64,000 nucleotides of DNA from assembly GCF_900323885.1 (NCBI RefSeq), contig NZ_OOHJ01000015.1, positions 1,054,001-1,118,000 on the forward strand. The letters run 5' to 3'. The position numbers and the translations under genes were made by a program. Shown piece after piece: positions 9,246 through 17,659 of the stretch (positions are counted from its first letter, which is position 1; the number at the start of each line of letters is the position of its first letter). This DNA is from [Actinomadura] parvosata subsp. kistnae (GTDB taxonomy: Bacteria > Actinomycetota > Actinomycetes > Streptosporangiales > Streptosporangiaceae). A model generated the notes under the pieces. It did no database searches. It was not told the origin of the DNA and saw nothing but the letters and a program-made list of their open reading frames with translations.

Positions 9246-10259
9246 ATGAACATTCTGGTGATTGGTGGGTCGGGGTTCGTGGGCCGGGCCGTCGTGGAGG
9301 CGGCGCTGGCGCGGGGCCATGAGGTGACGACGTTCAACAGGGGCCGCAGCGGGGCCGACGTGCCCGGCGTCGAGGCGGTGCGCGGCGACCGCGAGTCGCG
9401 CGCCGACCTGGAGCGGCTGGCCGAGGGCAGGTCGTGGGATGTCGTGGTCGACACCTGCGGTTACGTGCCGAGAGTGGTGGGCGAGTCGGTGCGGGCGCTG
9501 TCGGGGCGGGCCGGCCTGTACGCGTTCGTGTCCAGTGTCTCGGCGGTCGACGGTTTTCCGGCCAAGCCGGTCACCGAGGAGTCGGAGGGATGGGCGTGCG
9601 CGCCCGACGCGGGCCCCGACGACGGCGACTACGGCGTGCTGAAGGCGGGCTGCGAGCGGGCGGTCGAGCAGGGGTTCGACGGTGACGTGCTGATCGTGCG
9701 GCCCGGCGTGATCCTCGGGCCGCACGAAGACGTGGCCCGGCTGCCGTGGTGGCTGACCAGGATCTCCCGTGGCGGCAAGGTGCTGGCGCCCGGCGACCCG
9801 TCCGCGCCCCTGCAGCTCATCGACGCGCGCGACCTCGCGGCCTTCATCCTCGACCAGGCCGAGCGCGGCACCACCGGCTCCTTCCTGGTGGCGGGCCCCG
9901 CCGGCGAGATCACGTACGGTGAGTGGCTTGAGGCGTGCGTGGCGGCCACGGGGTCCGGCGCCGAGCTCGTCTGGGTGGACGACGCGTTCCTGGTGGAGCA
10001 CGAGGCGGGGGCGTTCGTGGAGCTGCCGCTGTGGAGCCCGCCGGCCGAGGCCCGAGACAACTTCTGGGGTGTGCCGACGGGCCGCGCGGTGGCGGCCGGG
10101 CTGCGCATCAGGCCGCTGGAGGAGACCGTGCGCGACACGTGGGCGTGGCTGCGCGAGATCCCCGAGGACCGACGCAACTACGGCACCCACAACCGGCACG
10201 GCATGGCCCCCGAGAAGGAGGCGGCCATCCTGGCCGCGTGGGAGGCGCGTTCTGCGTAA
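9246..10259 (+). CDS. NAD-dependent epimerase/reductase-like Rossmann protein
   Basis: 337 residues. An N-terminal nucleotide-binding motif GGSGFVGRAVVEAA (Gly-x-x-Gly-x-x-Gly) is followed by the loop TFNRGRSG, consistent with NAD(P). The extended-SDR catalytic Tyr-x-x-x-Lys appears as YGVLKAGCE near residue 129, and C-terminal residues resemble isoflavone-reductase or epimerase proteins of actinobacteria. The substrate is unknown. It starts 4 nt after the transporter stop, with AAGG just before the ATG, so the two are probably co-transcribed. Confidence 0.85.
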   Translation: MNILVIGGSGFVGRAVVEAALARGHEVTTFNRGRSGADVPGVEAVRGDRESRADLERLAEGRSWDVVVDTCGYVPRVVGESVRALSGRAGLYAFVSSVSAVDGFPAKPVTEESEGWACAPDAGPDDGDYGVLKAGCERAVEQGFDGDVLIVRPGVILGPHEDVARLPWWLTRISRGGKVLAPGDPSAPLQLIDARDLAAFILDQAERGTTGSFLVAGPAGEITYGEWLEACVAATGSGAELVWVDDAFLVEHEAGAFVELPLWSPPAEARDNFWGVPTGRAVAAGLRIRPLEETVRDTWAWLREIPEDRRNYGTHNRHGMAPEKEAAILAAWEARSA

Positions 10260-10366
10260 TCCTCCGCAGACCGGGCGGCGCGGGCGGGGTTAGGGTCGCC
10301 GTGCAGCGAGGTTCTCCACTTGCCCATGGCGTTCCTCGCGACGCCGGTCCTCACTCCCAGGGGCCG

Positions 10367-10458
10367 GAGGGGCGGAGGTGCCCCGGCGTCGAGCCACGCC
10401 CTCTGGACGGGGCCGCCGATGGTGGCTCGCCACCGGAACGAAACCACCTCCGCCCCTC
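10367..10458 (+). promoter_or_regulatory. Long nested hairpin in the leader of the serine hydrolase gene
   Basis: A perfect 14-bp outer stem (GAGGGGCGGAGGTG at 10367-10380 with CACCTCCGCCCCTC at 10445-10458) encloses CCGG/CCGG, then a perfect 8-bp stem (CGAGCCAC 10390-10397 with GTGGCTCG 10422-10429), then a short GCCC/GGGC hairpin. The element ends about 35 nt before the first start codon, where a 5' UTR structure, an attenuator or a small RNA would sit. It has no U tract, so it is not a classical terminator. It matches no riboswitch class that I know. Confidence 0.5.
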
Positions 10459-10492
10459 ACCGTGCTAACACCGTGGAAACAGCCGGGCAGGA

Positions 10493-11434
10493 ATGCTGCC
10501 CGCCATGCGTTTCATGGCGTTCGCGCTGGTGCCGGGGGTGTCGGCGCGGTGCTGGGTCGCTCTGGCGGGTGTGCTCGCTTTGCCGGCCCTCCTGTCGTCG
10601 AGCGGTGTCCCCCTCCCCCCGCCCGTCCCCTTGCCCCCTGTGTCGGTGGTGTCCGCGCCGGAACCGGCGACCGCGGCGGCCCCGCACGATTCGGTCATGG
10701 CGGTGGCCCCGCGCCCTTCGTACCGCAAGGCCCTGACCCGCTCGCTGGACCGCTACCTCGACGACCTCCCGGGCGACCTCGCCGTGTCGGTACGGGAGCT
10801 CTTCTCCGGCCGTTCCTACACCTACAACCGCGGCCTGAGGACGGCCACGGCCAGCATCGTCAAGGTGAACCTCGTGATGGCGCTGCTGCTGCGGGCCCAG
10901 CGGGAGCGGCGCGGGCTGCGGGCGTGGGAGAAGCGGGCGGCCGCGCAGGCGATCAAGGTGAGCGACAACGGCGCCGCGTCCCGGCTGTGGGCGGCGATCG
11001 GCGGCTCCAGGGGCCTCGCCGCGGCCAACAGGAAGCTCGGATTACGGGATACACGCCCCGGGCCGGGAGGCGCGTGGGGCTCGACCACCACGAGCGCCGC
11101 CGACCAGGTACGCCTGCTGACCGCGCTCGTCTCCCCCAAGAGCCCTCTGTCCGCCCGGCACCGCCGCTACGTGCTGGCGCTCATGCGCGGCGTGACGCCC
11201 GAGCAGGCGTGGGGCGTGAGCGCGATCGGCGGGCACGCCGAGCTCAAGAACGGCTGGCTGCCCCGCGAGCGCGACGGGGGCCGGTGGACGGTCAACAGCA
11301 TCGGCCGGGTACGCGCGCGAGGCCGCACGTACCTGATCGCCGTCGTCTCCCGCCGGCACCTCTCGCTCGGGGCGGGGATCAAGGCGGTCGAGCACGTCAG
11401 CAAGCTCGTCGCCAAAGCCGTGATCGCCCGGTGA
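10493..11434 (+). CDS. Secreted class A beta-lactamase-like serine hydrolase
   Basis: 313 residues. The N-terminus has a signal peptide or membrane anchor (about residues 5-40), then a Pro-rich stretch. The catalytic domain has the SxxK motif as SIVK (about residue 119), an SDN motif (VSDNGAA, about residue 159) and KNGW in the place of the KTG box. This is the DD-peptidase/class A beta-lactamase fold, but the Lys-Asn-Gly variant and the absence of a clear Glu166-type omega loop make a peptidoglycan-related or unknown hydrolase more likely than a true beta-lactamase. The start may be 10493 or the ATG at 10505. A long hairpin precedes it, and its 3' end is tandemly duplicated. Confidence 0.82.
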   Translation: MLPAMRFMAFALVPGVSARCWVALAGVLALPALLSSSGVPLPPPVPLPPVSVVSAPEPATAAAPHDSVMAVAPRPSYRKALTRSLDRYLDDLPGDLAVSVRELFSGRSYTYNRGLRTATASIVKVNLVMALLLRAQRERRGLRAWEKRAAAQAIKVSDNGAASRLWAAIGGSRGLAAANRKLGLRDTRPGPGGAWGSTTTSAADQVRLLTALVSPKSPLSARHRRYVLALMRGVTPEQAWGVSAIGGHAELKNGWLPRERDGGRWTVNSIGRVRARGRTYLIAVVSRRHLSLGAGIKAVEHVSKLVAKAVIAR

Positions 11435-11458
11435 GGGGTGCCGGGCGGTGAGGCATGC
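11425..11458 (+). repeat. Two-copy 17-bp repeat spanning the stop codon
   Basis: CGCCCGGTGAGGGGTGC (which contains the TGA stop of the serine hydrolase gene) is followed directly by CGGGCGGTGAGGCATGC, 13 of 17 positions identical. It is a minimal example of the 3'-end duplications seen elsewhere in the window. Confidence 0.55.
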
Positions 11459-11523
11459 TGGAAGGAGCCGTTCCGAGGGGACGCGATGACGCGGCCCGGA
11501 AGACGCCGCTCCGAGAGGATGCC

Positions 11524-12159
11524 ATGACGCGACAGGCCGACTTCCAGCATCCGCGCTTCGCCCAGGCGTACGCGCGGGTGGCCGAGCTCGTCGACCGGCG
11601 GGGCGCGTACGAGCACCGGCGGCGGCTGCTGGCCGGGGCCGAGGGGCGGGTGATCGAGGTCGGGGCCGGCAACGGCCGCAACTTCGCCCACTACGGCCCT
11701 GGGGTGACGGAGGTCGTGGCCGTGGAGCCGGACGACGTCCTGCGCTCCCTGGCGACGGCCCAGGCACCGTCGGCGCCCGTGCCGGTGTCGGTGGTGCCCG
11801 GCCACGCGGAGGCACTGCCGTCCGGCGACGCCGCGTTCGACGTCGTGGTGGTGTCGCTGGTGCTGTGCTCGGTCCCCTCCCAGCCCCGGGCACTGGCGGA
11901 GGCCGCGCGGGTCCTCAGGCCCGGCGGCGAGTTGCGCTTCTACGAGCACGTACGCTCACCGAACCCGGCGTTCGGCCTCCTGGAGGACCTGATCACCCCG
12001 CTGTGGCGCCTGGCCGCGGGCGGCTGCCACCCGAACAGGAACACCCTGGAGGCGATCCGCCGGGCCGGGTTCGAGGTGACGGACTCCGACACGTTCGGCT
12101 TCTCACCGCAACCGGGGATGCCCCGGATGACGCATGTGCTGGGGTGCGCCCGCACGTAG
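11524..12159 (+). CDS. Class I SAM-dependent methyltransferase (UbiE-like)
   Basis: 211 residues. The SAM-binding motif I is VIEVGAGNGRNFAHY (about residues 43-57), followed by an acidic motif II (VAVEPDD), then FDVVVVSLVLCSVPSQPRAL and LRPGGELRFYEHV, all typical of UbiE/Coq5-type methyltransferases. Family members act on quinones, lipids or small molecules; the acceptor is not evident. The start at 11524 is preceded by GAGAGGATGCC; an upstream ATG at 11455 would lie inside the duplicated 3' end of the previous gene and is less likely. Confidence 0.85.
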   Translation: MTRQADFQHPRFAQAYARVAELVDRRGAYEHRRRLLAGAEGRVIEVGAGNGRNFAHYGPGVTEVVAVEPDDVLRSLATAQAPSAPVPVSVVPGHAEALPSGDAAFDVVVVSLVLCSVPSQPRALAEAARVLRPGGELRFYEHVRSPNPAFGLLEDLITPLWRLAAGGCHPNRNTLEAIRRAGFEVTDSDTFGFSPQPGMPRMTHVLGCART

Positions 12160-12203
12160 CGCACGGCGTGGGTCCGGCGGCACGCCCGGAAGCCAGCAGG
12201 CGG

Positions 12204-12259
12204 CTCAGAAATCGCGGGACTCTTCGCGCGGGCCACTCAGAATCGCGGGACTCTTTGCC
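12204..12259. repeat. Two-copy direct repeat downstream of the methyltransferase gene
   Basis: CTCAGAAATCGCGGGACTCT and CTCAGAATCGCGGGACTCTT lie 32 bp apart. The remaining gap 12160-12444 holds no gene; its second half (cgtaaactgatcacgtactgg) may carry the promoter of the small membrane protein. Confidence 0.5.
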
Positions 12260-12444
12260 AAGACACGCTGTCGCATGTGTCAATAACCTCGATTGCCCTG
12301 GTCAGCAGCCGTAAACTGATCACGTACTGGTCGGTAGCAACGCGCGCTAGCCACACCGCTCGCCCTCACACCCGTTGCGCGGGCCGAGCATGCTTCGCAG
12401 ACACGTCACTCGAATCGGCGTGCTCCCCAATGGAGGTAGGCGGG

Positions 12445-12633
12445 ATGGACAGTCGCTGGCATGTGACACTCGCCCTCGGCGTGGCGGCCATCGTCGCCCT
12501 GTTCGTGGCGATCCTGGTGCTCGTGGACACCAAGGCCGAGCTGATGGCGGCGGGAGCCGCCGCCGGAGCCGCCTTCGTGGGGGTGGCCGGGCTGGCGCTC
12601 ACGATCGTCAGCCTCAACCACAGAAAGCCGTAG
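12445..12633 (+). CDS. Small membrane protein, unknown function
   Basis: 62 residues. The ATG at 12445 follows a good ribosome site (GGAGGTAGGCGGG). The peptide is MDSRWHV and then two hydrophobic segments (about residues 8-27 and 34-55) separated by VDTKAEL, ending NHRKP. No family recognised. It lies tail-to-tail with rnpB. The strong ribosome site and clean hydrophobic pattern make it a likely real gene; the frame upstream of 12445 looks non-coding. Confidence 0.6.
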   Translation: MDSRWHVTLALGVAAIVALFVAILVLVDTKAELMAAGAAAGAAFVGVAGLALTIVSLNHRKP

Positions 12634-12654
12634 CCACCGCCAGGATGGTGATGG

Positions 12655-13048
12655 GTGACGAGCCGGCCTGTAGGCCGGGTTCTGTCCTTCTTGCGAAGGG
12701 GCGACCATCCATCTAGGACCGCCGTTGCCGGCGGCCTCGAGCGGTCTACCCGCACGACTCGGGCGGGCAGCCCTCGAACGTCGCGCGCGGAACGCTCCGG
12801 AGAGCGTCCCTTCTTGACCTTGCTCCGGGTGGGGTTTACCTAGCCGCCCACGTCACCGTGGGCGCTGGTGGTCTCTTACACCACCCTTTCACCCTTACCC
12901 CCCGGCCAGGCCGGGAGGCGGTCTGCTTTCTGTGGCACTGTCCCGCGGGTCACCCCGGGTCGGCGTTACCGACCACCCTGCCCTGTGGAGCCCGGACCTT
13001 CCTCGGCGGGCCTGGTGTGGCCCGACGCGGCCGCCCGGCCGACTCGTC
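12655..13048 (-). ncRNA. rnpB: RNase P RNA (bacterial type A)
   Basis: On the minus strand the RNA begins near 13048 with CGAGTCGGCCGGGCGGCCGC, contains GAGGAAGGTCCGGGCTCC (the universal P4-adjacent GAGGAAAGUCCGGGCU block, here with G for A) followed by ACAGGGCAGGGTGG as in other actinobacteria, and ends near 12655 with ACAGAACCCGGCCTACAGGCC, the conserved 3' region. Length is about 395 nt. It is the catalytic RNA of the tRNA 5'-processing ribozyme. The precise ends are estimates. Promoter hexamers sit at the expected distance upstream. Confidence 0.93.
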
Positions 13049-13054
13049 TGGTGG

Positions 13055-13082
13055 ACTGTATCAAATCCCAAGCCGTTCCCAA
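13055..13082 (-). promoter_or_regulatory. Probable housekeeping promoter of rnpB
   Basis: On the minus strand TTGGGA (13082-13077) and TACAGT (13060-13055) are separated by 16 nt, with the RNA 5' end about 7 nt further on. This is a good sigma-70 (HrdB-type) match at the right place. Confidence 0.6.
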
Positions 13083-13152
13083 CCCAGCGACAAGATCGAT
13101 TCGCTGGAATGGCGGAGTCATCGCCTGAGGGGGGCGGTGGCGTCGCGGCGGT

Positions 13153-13183
13153 CGTGCCGGGTGGCTCACTGGCACCCGGCACG
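13153..13183 (-). terminator. Hairpin terminator after the RNase H/phosphatase gene
   Basis: CGTGCCGGGTG and CACCCGGCACG form a perfect 11-bp stem with a 9-nt loop, starting 8 nt past the stop codon of the RNase H gene and upstream of rnpB on the same strand. There is no U tract, as is usual in high-GC actinobacteria. Confidence 0.7.
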
Positions 13184-13190
13184 GCCCCGG

Positions 13191-14492
13191 TCAGCGCAGG
13201 TGCGAGGTGTCGTTGAACGACTTCACCACGGCAGGCCCGTCGGCGTAGTACTCGATCAGCGACAGGCACGCCAGGTCGAGGTGCATGCGGTAGAGGGACT
13301 GCAGCGGCGCCAGCAGGGCGTCTCTGAGGAGCAGCTTGATCGGGGTCACGTGGGAGACCGCGAGCACCGTCTTGCCCGCGTAGCGCTCCACCAGGTGCTC
13401 CCTGGCCGCCTGCACGCGGCGGCCGGTCTCGGCGAAGCTCTCGCCGCCCGGCGGCGCCACGTCGGGGTCGGACAGCCACGCGGTCAGCTCGGCCGGCCAG
13501 CGGCGCTGCACCTCCGTGAACGTGTGCCCCTCCCAGGCGCCGAAATCGGCCTCCCTGAGGTCGTCGAACACCTCGACCTCGACGCCCGCCTGCTCGGCGA
13601 CCGCCTCCGCGGTCTGCCGGGCGCGCTTGAGCGGCGAGGTGACGATCACGTCGAGACGGTACGGGTCGCGCGCCAGCCTCGCCGCCGCCGCCGACGCCTG
13701 GGCCAGGCCGTTGGCCGTGAGCTCGGCCTCGCCGCGGCCCGAGAACCTGCGCTCCAGCGACAGCTCCGTCTCGCCGTGCCTGAGGAGGAGCAGGGACGTG
13801 GCGACGCGGGTGGGCGGGGCCCAGCCGGTGCCCTTGCCCTGGCCCGTGACCCTGGCCTGGGCGGAGGCCACGGAGGCGGTGGGGGCGGACAGCTCGGACA
13901 TGTCGCCCGCGTCGAGCAGATCCGTCTGCTGGACGGAGGTCGCGGTGCCGGACGCCTTCGTGCCGGACGCCTTCGTGCCCGACGCCTTCGTGCCCGACGG
14001 TTTCGAGCCGGACGCCTGCCCCTCGGATGCGTCGGGCGCGGCCGGGGTGGTGGTGCCGCCCGCCTTCCAGGTCAGGCCCTTGGCGGCGGCGTCCATCGCC
14101 TCGTTGGCCAGGCGGTCGGCGTGGGAGTTGCGTTCGCGGGGGATCCACGTCCACTCCGTCACCCGCAGCCGCCTGACCAGCGAGCCGGCCTCGGCCGCGA
14201 GCGGGCGCAGCCCCTCGTTCTTGATCTTCCAGCGGCCCGCCATCTGCTCGACGACCAGCTTCGAGTCCATCCGGACCGCGACCTGCGCCCCGTCGCCGCC
14301 CACGTCGAGCACGGCCCGCAGGCCGGCGATCAGCCCGCGGTACTCGGCGACGTTGTTGGTCGTGACGCCGATCGCCTCGGCCGCCTCCGCCAGCACCTGG
14401 CCGTCGGAGGCGTCCTTGACGACCGCGCCGTAGCCGGCGGGGCCGGGGTTGCCGCGCGAGCCGCCGTCGGCCTCGATGACGTACGAGGTCAC
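13191..14492 (-). CDS. Bifunctional RNase HI / histidine phosphatase
   Basis: 433 residues. Residues 1-~135 are an RNase H domain (EADGGSRGNPGPAGYG with the first catalytic Asp, NNVAEYRGLIAGL with Glu, VRMDSKLVVEQM with Asp, and the terminal NSHADRLANEA with Asp). A linker with a (KASGT)n repeat follows. From ~225 on there is a phosphoglycerate-mutase-like histidine phosphatase with LLRHGETELS (catalytic RHG). The organisation matches mycobacterial Rv2228c, described as an RNase H fused to an acid phosphatase related to CobC. It removes RNA from RNA-DNA hybrids; the phosphatase substrate is uncertain. The GTG start at 14492 overlaps the upstream stop (GTGA). It is the last gene of a three-gene operon and is followed by a terminator. 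Confidence 0.93.
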   Translation of the reverse strand: MTSYVIEADGGSRGNPGPAGYGAVVKDASDGQVLAEAAEAIGVTTNNVAEYRGLIAGLRAVLDVGGDGAQVAVRMDSKLVVEQMAGRWKIKNEGLRPLAAEAGSLVRRLRVTEWTWIPRERNSHADRLANEAMDAAAKGLTWKAGGTTTPAAPDASEGQASGSKPSGTKASGTKASGTKASGTATSVQQTDLLDAGDMSELSAPTASVASAQARVTGQGKGTGWAPPTRVATSLLLLRHGETELSLERRFSGRGEAELTANGLAQASAAAARLARDPYRLDVIVTSPLKRARQTAEAVAEQAGVEVEVFDDLREADFGAWEGHTFTEVQRRWPAELTAWLSDPDVAPPGGESFAETGRRVQAAREHLVERYAGKTVLAVSHVTPIKLLLRDALLAPLQSLYRMHLDLACLSLIEYYADGPAVVKSFNDTSHLR

Positions 14493-15229
14493 AGGCCCGA
14501 CTCTGCGGTGCGGACGAGGATGCGGCGGCACTCCTCGCACCGGAGCACCTCGTCGTGGGGGGCGGCCTTGATGCGGTTCATCTCGGCGATGGACAGGGCC
14601 ACCTTGCAGCCCTGGCACCGGCCGCCGTGCAGCATGGCGGCGCCCACGCCGTACTGCTCCCTGAGCTTCTCGTAGAGCTTGAGCAGGTCGGCGGGGATGT
14701 CGCCGGCGACGCCCGCGCGGCGGGCCTGGACCTCGCCCGCCTCCTTCTCGATCTCGTTGAGTGCGGCGTCGCGGCGGTCCTCCGCCGCGGACAGGGCGGC
14801 CCGCTCCTCGTCGCGCTTGGCCACCAGGTCGCTGACCTTGGAGTCGGCGGCCTCCCTGCGCTCCATGATCTCCAGCACGACCTCTTCGAGGTCGCCCTGC
14901 CGCTTGTGCAGCGAGGCGATCTCGGACTGCAGGCTCGCGAGGTCGCGCGGCGAGGTCACGGCTCCGGAGTCGAGGCGCTTCTGGTCGCGGTCGGCACGCG
15001 TGCGCACGGCGTCGACGTCGCTCTCGGCCTTGGTCTGCTCGCGGGCGAGGTCGCCGGCCTCGGTCTCGGCCTCGATCACCTGGGTGGCGAGCCTGGCGTA
15101 CGACTTGGAGCGCTCGTCGATCTCGGCCAGCTCGGGCAGGGTGCGGCGGCGGTGCGCCAGCCGATCAATCACGGAGTCGAGCTCTGCCAGGTCGAGCAGT
15201 CGCTTCTGTGCCTCAGGGGCTGCTTTCAT
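14489..15229 (-). CDS. Coiled-coil C4 zinc-ribbon protein (CT398/HscB-like, Rv2229c type)
   Basis: 246 residues from the ATG at 15229, which is preceded by GAGGA eight bases upstream; a possible earlier ATG at 15250 would overlap the Nif3 stop. Residues ~5-180 form long coiled-coil helices (many Glu/Arg/Ala heptads). The C-terminus has the zinc ribbon GRCQGCKVAL ... LRCEECRRILVR with two CxxC pairs. Such proteins are found next to RNase H/CobC and Nif3-like genes in many actinobacteria; the function is not established. It sits between these two genes here, with a 4-base overlap to the RNase H gene. Confidence 0.9.
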   Translation of the reverse strand: MKAAPEAQKRLLDLAELDSVIDRLAHRRRTLPELAEIDERSKSYARLATQVIEAETEAGDLAREQTKAESDVDAVRTRADRDQKRLDSGAVTSPRDLASLQSEIASLHKRQGDLEEVVLEIMERREAADSKVSDLVAKRDEERAALSAAEDRRDAALNEIEKEAGEVQARRAGVAGDIPADLLKLYEKLREQYGVGAAMLHGGRCQGCKVALSIAEMNRIKAAPHDEVLRCEECRRILVRTAESGL

Positions 15230-15231
15230 GA

Positions 15232-16041
15232 TCAATATCCTCTTGTCCAAGCATCGGTGACCGTGGCGGAGACACGTGTTTCAACGGTAACGCCACTCTC
15301 GCGCAGGATGGACGCCGCGCTGTCGAGCCAGGGCCACTCGGTCGCCCAGTGCGCGGCGTCGATCAGCGCGGGCCCGCCCGACTCCACGAACTCGCTGGCC
15401 GGATGATGCCGCAGGTCCGCCGTGAGGAACACGTCGACGCCCGCGGCGGCGGCCGTACCGAGGAGTGAGTCGCCCGCGCCGCCGCTGACGGCCACGCGCA
15501 GGACGGGCCGGGCCAGGTCGCCCGCCACGCGGATGCCCCACGACGTGCGCGGCAGCCCCTCCGCGGCGCGCCGCGCGAACTCGCCCAGCGTCGTCTTCTC
15601 CGCCAGCTCCCCGACGCGGCCCAGCCCGCGCCACGGGTCGTCGGGGAACGGCTGCAGCGGCACCAGGTCGCCGACCAGCCCGACGGCCCTGGCCAGAGCG
15701 TCGGACACGCCGGGGTTCGCGACGTCGGCGTTGGTGTGGGCGGTGTAGAGGGCGATGTCGTTCTTGATCAGGGTGTGGACGAGCCTGCCCTTGGGCGTGG
15801 TGGCGGCCACCGAAGTGGTGCCGCGCAGGTAGAGGGGGTGGTGGGTGACGATCAGGTCGGCGCCCCAGTCGAGCGCCTCCTCGGCGACGGCGGCGACCGG
15901 GTCGACCGCGAGCAGCACCTTGCGCACCTGCTGGGCCGGGTCGCCGCTGACCAGGCCCACCGCGTCCCACGACTCGGCCCGGGCGGGCGGGTAGGCCGCC
16001 TCGAGCACCTCGATCACGTCAGTCAACGTCACAGCAGCCAC
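15232..16041 (-). CDS. Nif3-like dinuclear metal-centre protein
   Basis: 269 residues, matching the Nif3/YqfO family in its short form (no inserted PII-like domain). Visible hallmarks are RAESWDAVGL near the N-terminus, the metal-ligand block DLIVTHHPLYLRG with two His, YTAHTNADVANPGVSDALA, and the C-terminal LIDAAHWATEWPWL that supplies another His and Glu. Family members form hexameric toroids binding two metal ions; the cellular role is debated. The start may be GTG 16041 or the GTG at 16032, which is better placed after AGGTGG. First gene of the Nif3 - zinc ribbon - RNase H operon, the same order as Rv2230c-Rv2229c-Rv2228c. Confidence 0.93.
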   Translation of the reverse strand: MAAVTLTDVIEVLEAAYPPARAESWDAVGLVSGDPAQQVRKVLLAVDPVAAVAEEALDWGADLIVTHHPLYLRGTTSVAATTPKGRLVHTLIKNDIALYTAHTNADVANPGVSDALARAVGLVGDLVPLQPFPDDPWRGLGRVGELAEKTTLGEFARRAAEGLPRTSWGIRVAGDLARPVLRVAVSGGAGDSLLGTAAAAGVDVFLTADLRHHPASEFVESGGPALIDAAHWATEWPWLDSAASILRESGVTVETRVSATVTDAWTRGY

Positions 16042-16153
16042 CTGCGCAGACTACCGGCCCGCGGGACGGCTCGCGGCGGGCGCGGGCAGGGGTGTCTTGA
16101 GAACGAGGTTCGGCGTAATGTAAGTGAATCCTGACTTGCGTTCGGAGGGCGGC

Positions 16154-17608
16154 ATGGCACCCAGCGTCGCGATCGTCGGAGCGGGTTTCGGCGGGATGTG
16201 CATGGCGATCCAGCTCGAACGGGCGGGCATTCGCTCGTACACGGTCTACGAGAAGGCCGGGGACCTGGGCGGCACCTGGCGCGACAACAGCTATCCCGGG
16301 GCCGGGTGCGACATTCCCTCGCATTTGTACTCGTACTCGTTCGAGAAGTACACGAGCTGGACCCGCCGCTATCCCGAACAGCCGGAAATTCTCGCCTACC
16401 TCGAACATTGCGCCGACAAATACCACGTCAGGCGAAAGATCCGATTCAACACCGAAGTACGGCGGGCCGTCTTCGACGGCGCGAAGTGGCAGGTCACCAC
16501 GGCGGGCGGCACGGAGGCGTTCGACGTGGTGGTCATGGGGGTGGGGCAGCTCAACCGGCCCCGCCTGCCGGACATTCCCGGCATGACGGAGTTCGAGGGG
16601 GTCTCGTTCCACTCCGCGCGCTGGAACCACGCGCACGACCTCACCGGCCGGCGCGTCGCCGTCATCGGGAACGGCTCCTCCGCCGCCCAGCTCATCCCGC
16701 GCGTCGCCGAACGCGCCGAGCACCTGCACGTCTTCCAGCGCACCCCCAACTGGGTGATCCCGAAACCCGACGCCACGTTCGGGCCGCTCACCCGGCTCGC
16801 CTTCCGCCACCTCCCCGGCCTGCAGCGCGCCTACCGCGAATGGATCTACCGGTACGCCGAAACCACCCTCTACCCCGCGCTCGCCCAGGGATGGAGCGTG
16901 CGCCTGCTCAAGCAGCGGGCCCTGCGGCACCTGCGCGACCAGGTGCCCGACCCCGCACTCCGCGCCAGACTGACGCCCGACTACCCGCCCGGCTGCAAGC
17001 GGGTCGTCATCGACAGCACCTTCTACCCCGCCCTGACCAGGCCCAACGTATCGCTGGTCACCGACAAGATCGTACGGGTCACCGCCAAAGGCATCCAGAC
17101 CACCGAAGGAACGTACGAGGCGGACACCATCGTGTACGCCACCGGCTTCAACAGCACCGAGTTCCTCGCCCCCATGGAGGTCGTCGGGGGCGAAGGGCAG
17201 TCACTGGAGGAGCGGTGGGCCGGCGGCGCCGAGGCGTACCTGGGGATCTCCGTGCCCGCCTTCCCCAACCTGTTCCTGCTGTACGGGCCCAACACCAACC
17301 TCGGGCACAACTCGATCATCTTCATGATCGAATGCCAGGTCGACCATGTCATGGCGTGCCTGCCGTACCTGGCCGTGAACGGGCCCATCGAAGTACGGCC
17401 CGAGGTCATGGCGGCCTGGCGGCGGCAACTCGACGCGGCCATGGAGCGGATGGTTTGGGGGGCGGGGTGTCAGAGCTGGTACAAGACCGCGTCCGGCCGG
17501 ATCACCAACAACTGGCCCGGCCCCACCACCCTGTACCGCCGCCTCACCACCCGCCCACCCCAACCCGCCTACCAACCGATCGGATCCCCCCAACCGGCCC
17601 AACCCTGA
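16154..17608 (+). CDS. Flavin-containing monooxygenase, Baeyer-Villiger type
   Basis: 484 residues. The FAD motif is VAIVGAGFGGMCMAIQLE at the N-terminus, the second Rossmann motif is VAVIGNGSSAAQLIP (about residue 175), and between them lies the Baeyer-Villiger fingerprint FEGVSFHSARWNH. Also typical are GGTWRDNSYPGAGCD and the late ATGFNS motif. These enzymes use NADPH and O2 to convert ketones to esters, or oxygenate hydroxy-steroids, alkanones and others. The start at 16154 is preceded by GGAGGG. The C-terminus is Pro/Gln-rich (RPPQPAYQPIGSPQPAQP), which looks like a locally expanded tail. The substrate cannot be told from sequence; the gene is monocistronic, with a long repeat region behind it. 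Confidence 0.9.
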   Translation: MAPSVAIVGAGFGGMCMAIQLERAGIRSYTVYEKAGDLGGTWRDNSYPGAGCDIPSHLYSYSFEKYTSWTRRYPEQPEILAYLEHCADKYHVRRKIRFNTEVRRAVFDGAKWQVTTAGGTEAFDVVVMGVGQLNRPRLPDIPGMTEFEGVSFHSARWNHAHDLTGRRVAVIGNGSSAAQLIPRVAERAEHLHVFQRTPNWVIPKPDATFGPLTRLAFRHLPGLQRAYREWIYRYAETTLYPALAQGWSVRLLKQRALRHLRDQVPDPALRARLTPDYPPGCKRVVIDSTFYPALTRPNVSLVTDKIVRVTAKGIQTTEGTYEADTIVYATGFNSTEFLAPMEVVGGEGQSLEERWAGGAEAYLGISVPAFPNLFLLYGPNTNLGHNSIIFMIECQVDHVMACLPYLAVNGPIEVRPEVMAAWRRQLDAAMERMVWGAGCQSWYKTASGRITNNWPGPTTLYRRLTTRPPQPAYQPIGSPQPAQP

Positions 17609-17659
17609 AACCTGGGCAACCGCCCGCCCGCGAACGCCCCGCCCATGCGGCTCCCCCAT

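Noticed and set aside
6248..9454. A 1068-codon open frame on the minus strand across the SulP-carbonic anhydrase gene
   Set aside because: It is antisense to a gene with clear domains, has the His/Arg/Gln-rich composition of a GC-rich shadow frame and no start signal.
10493..11434. True class A beta-lactamase resistance gene
   Set aside because: SxxK and SDN are present, but KNG replaces KTG and no Glu166-type loop is evident; housekeeping context makes resistance unlikely.
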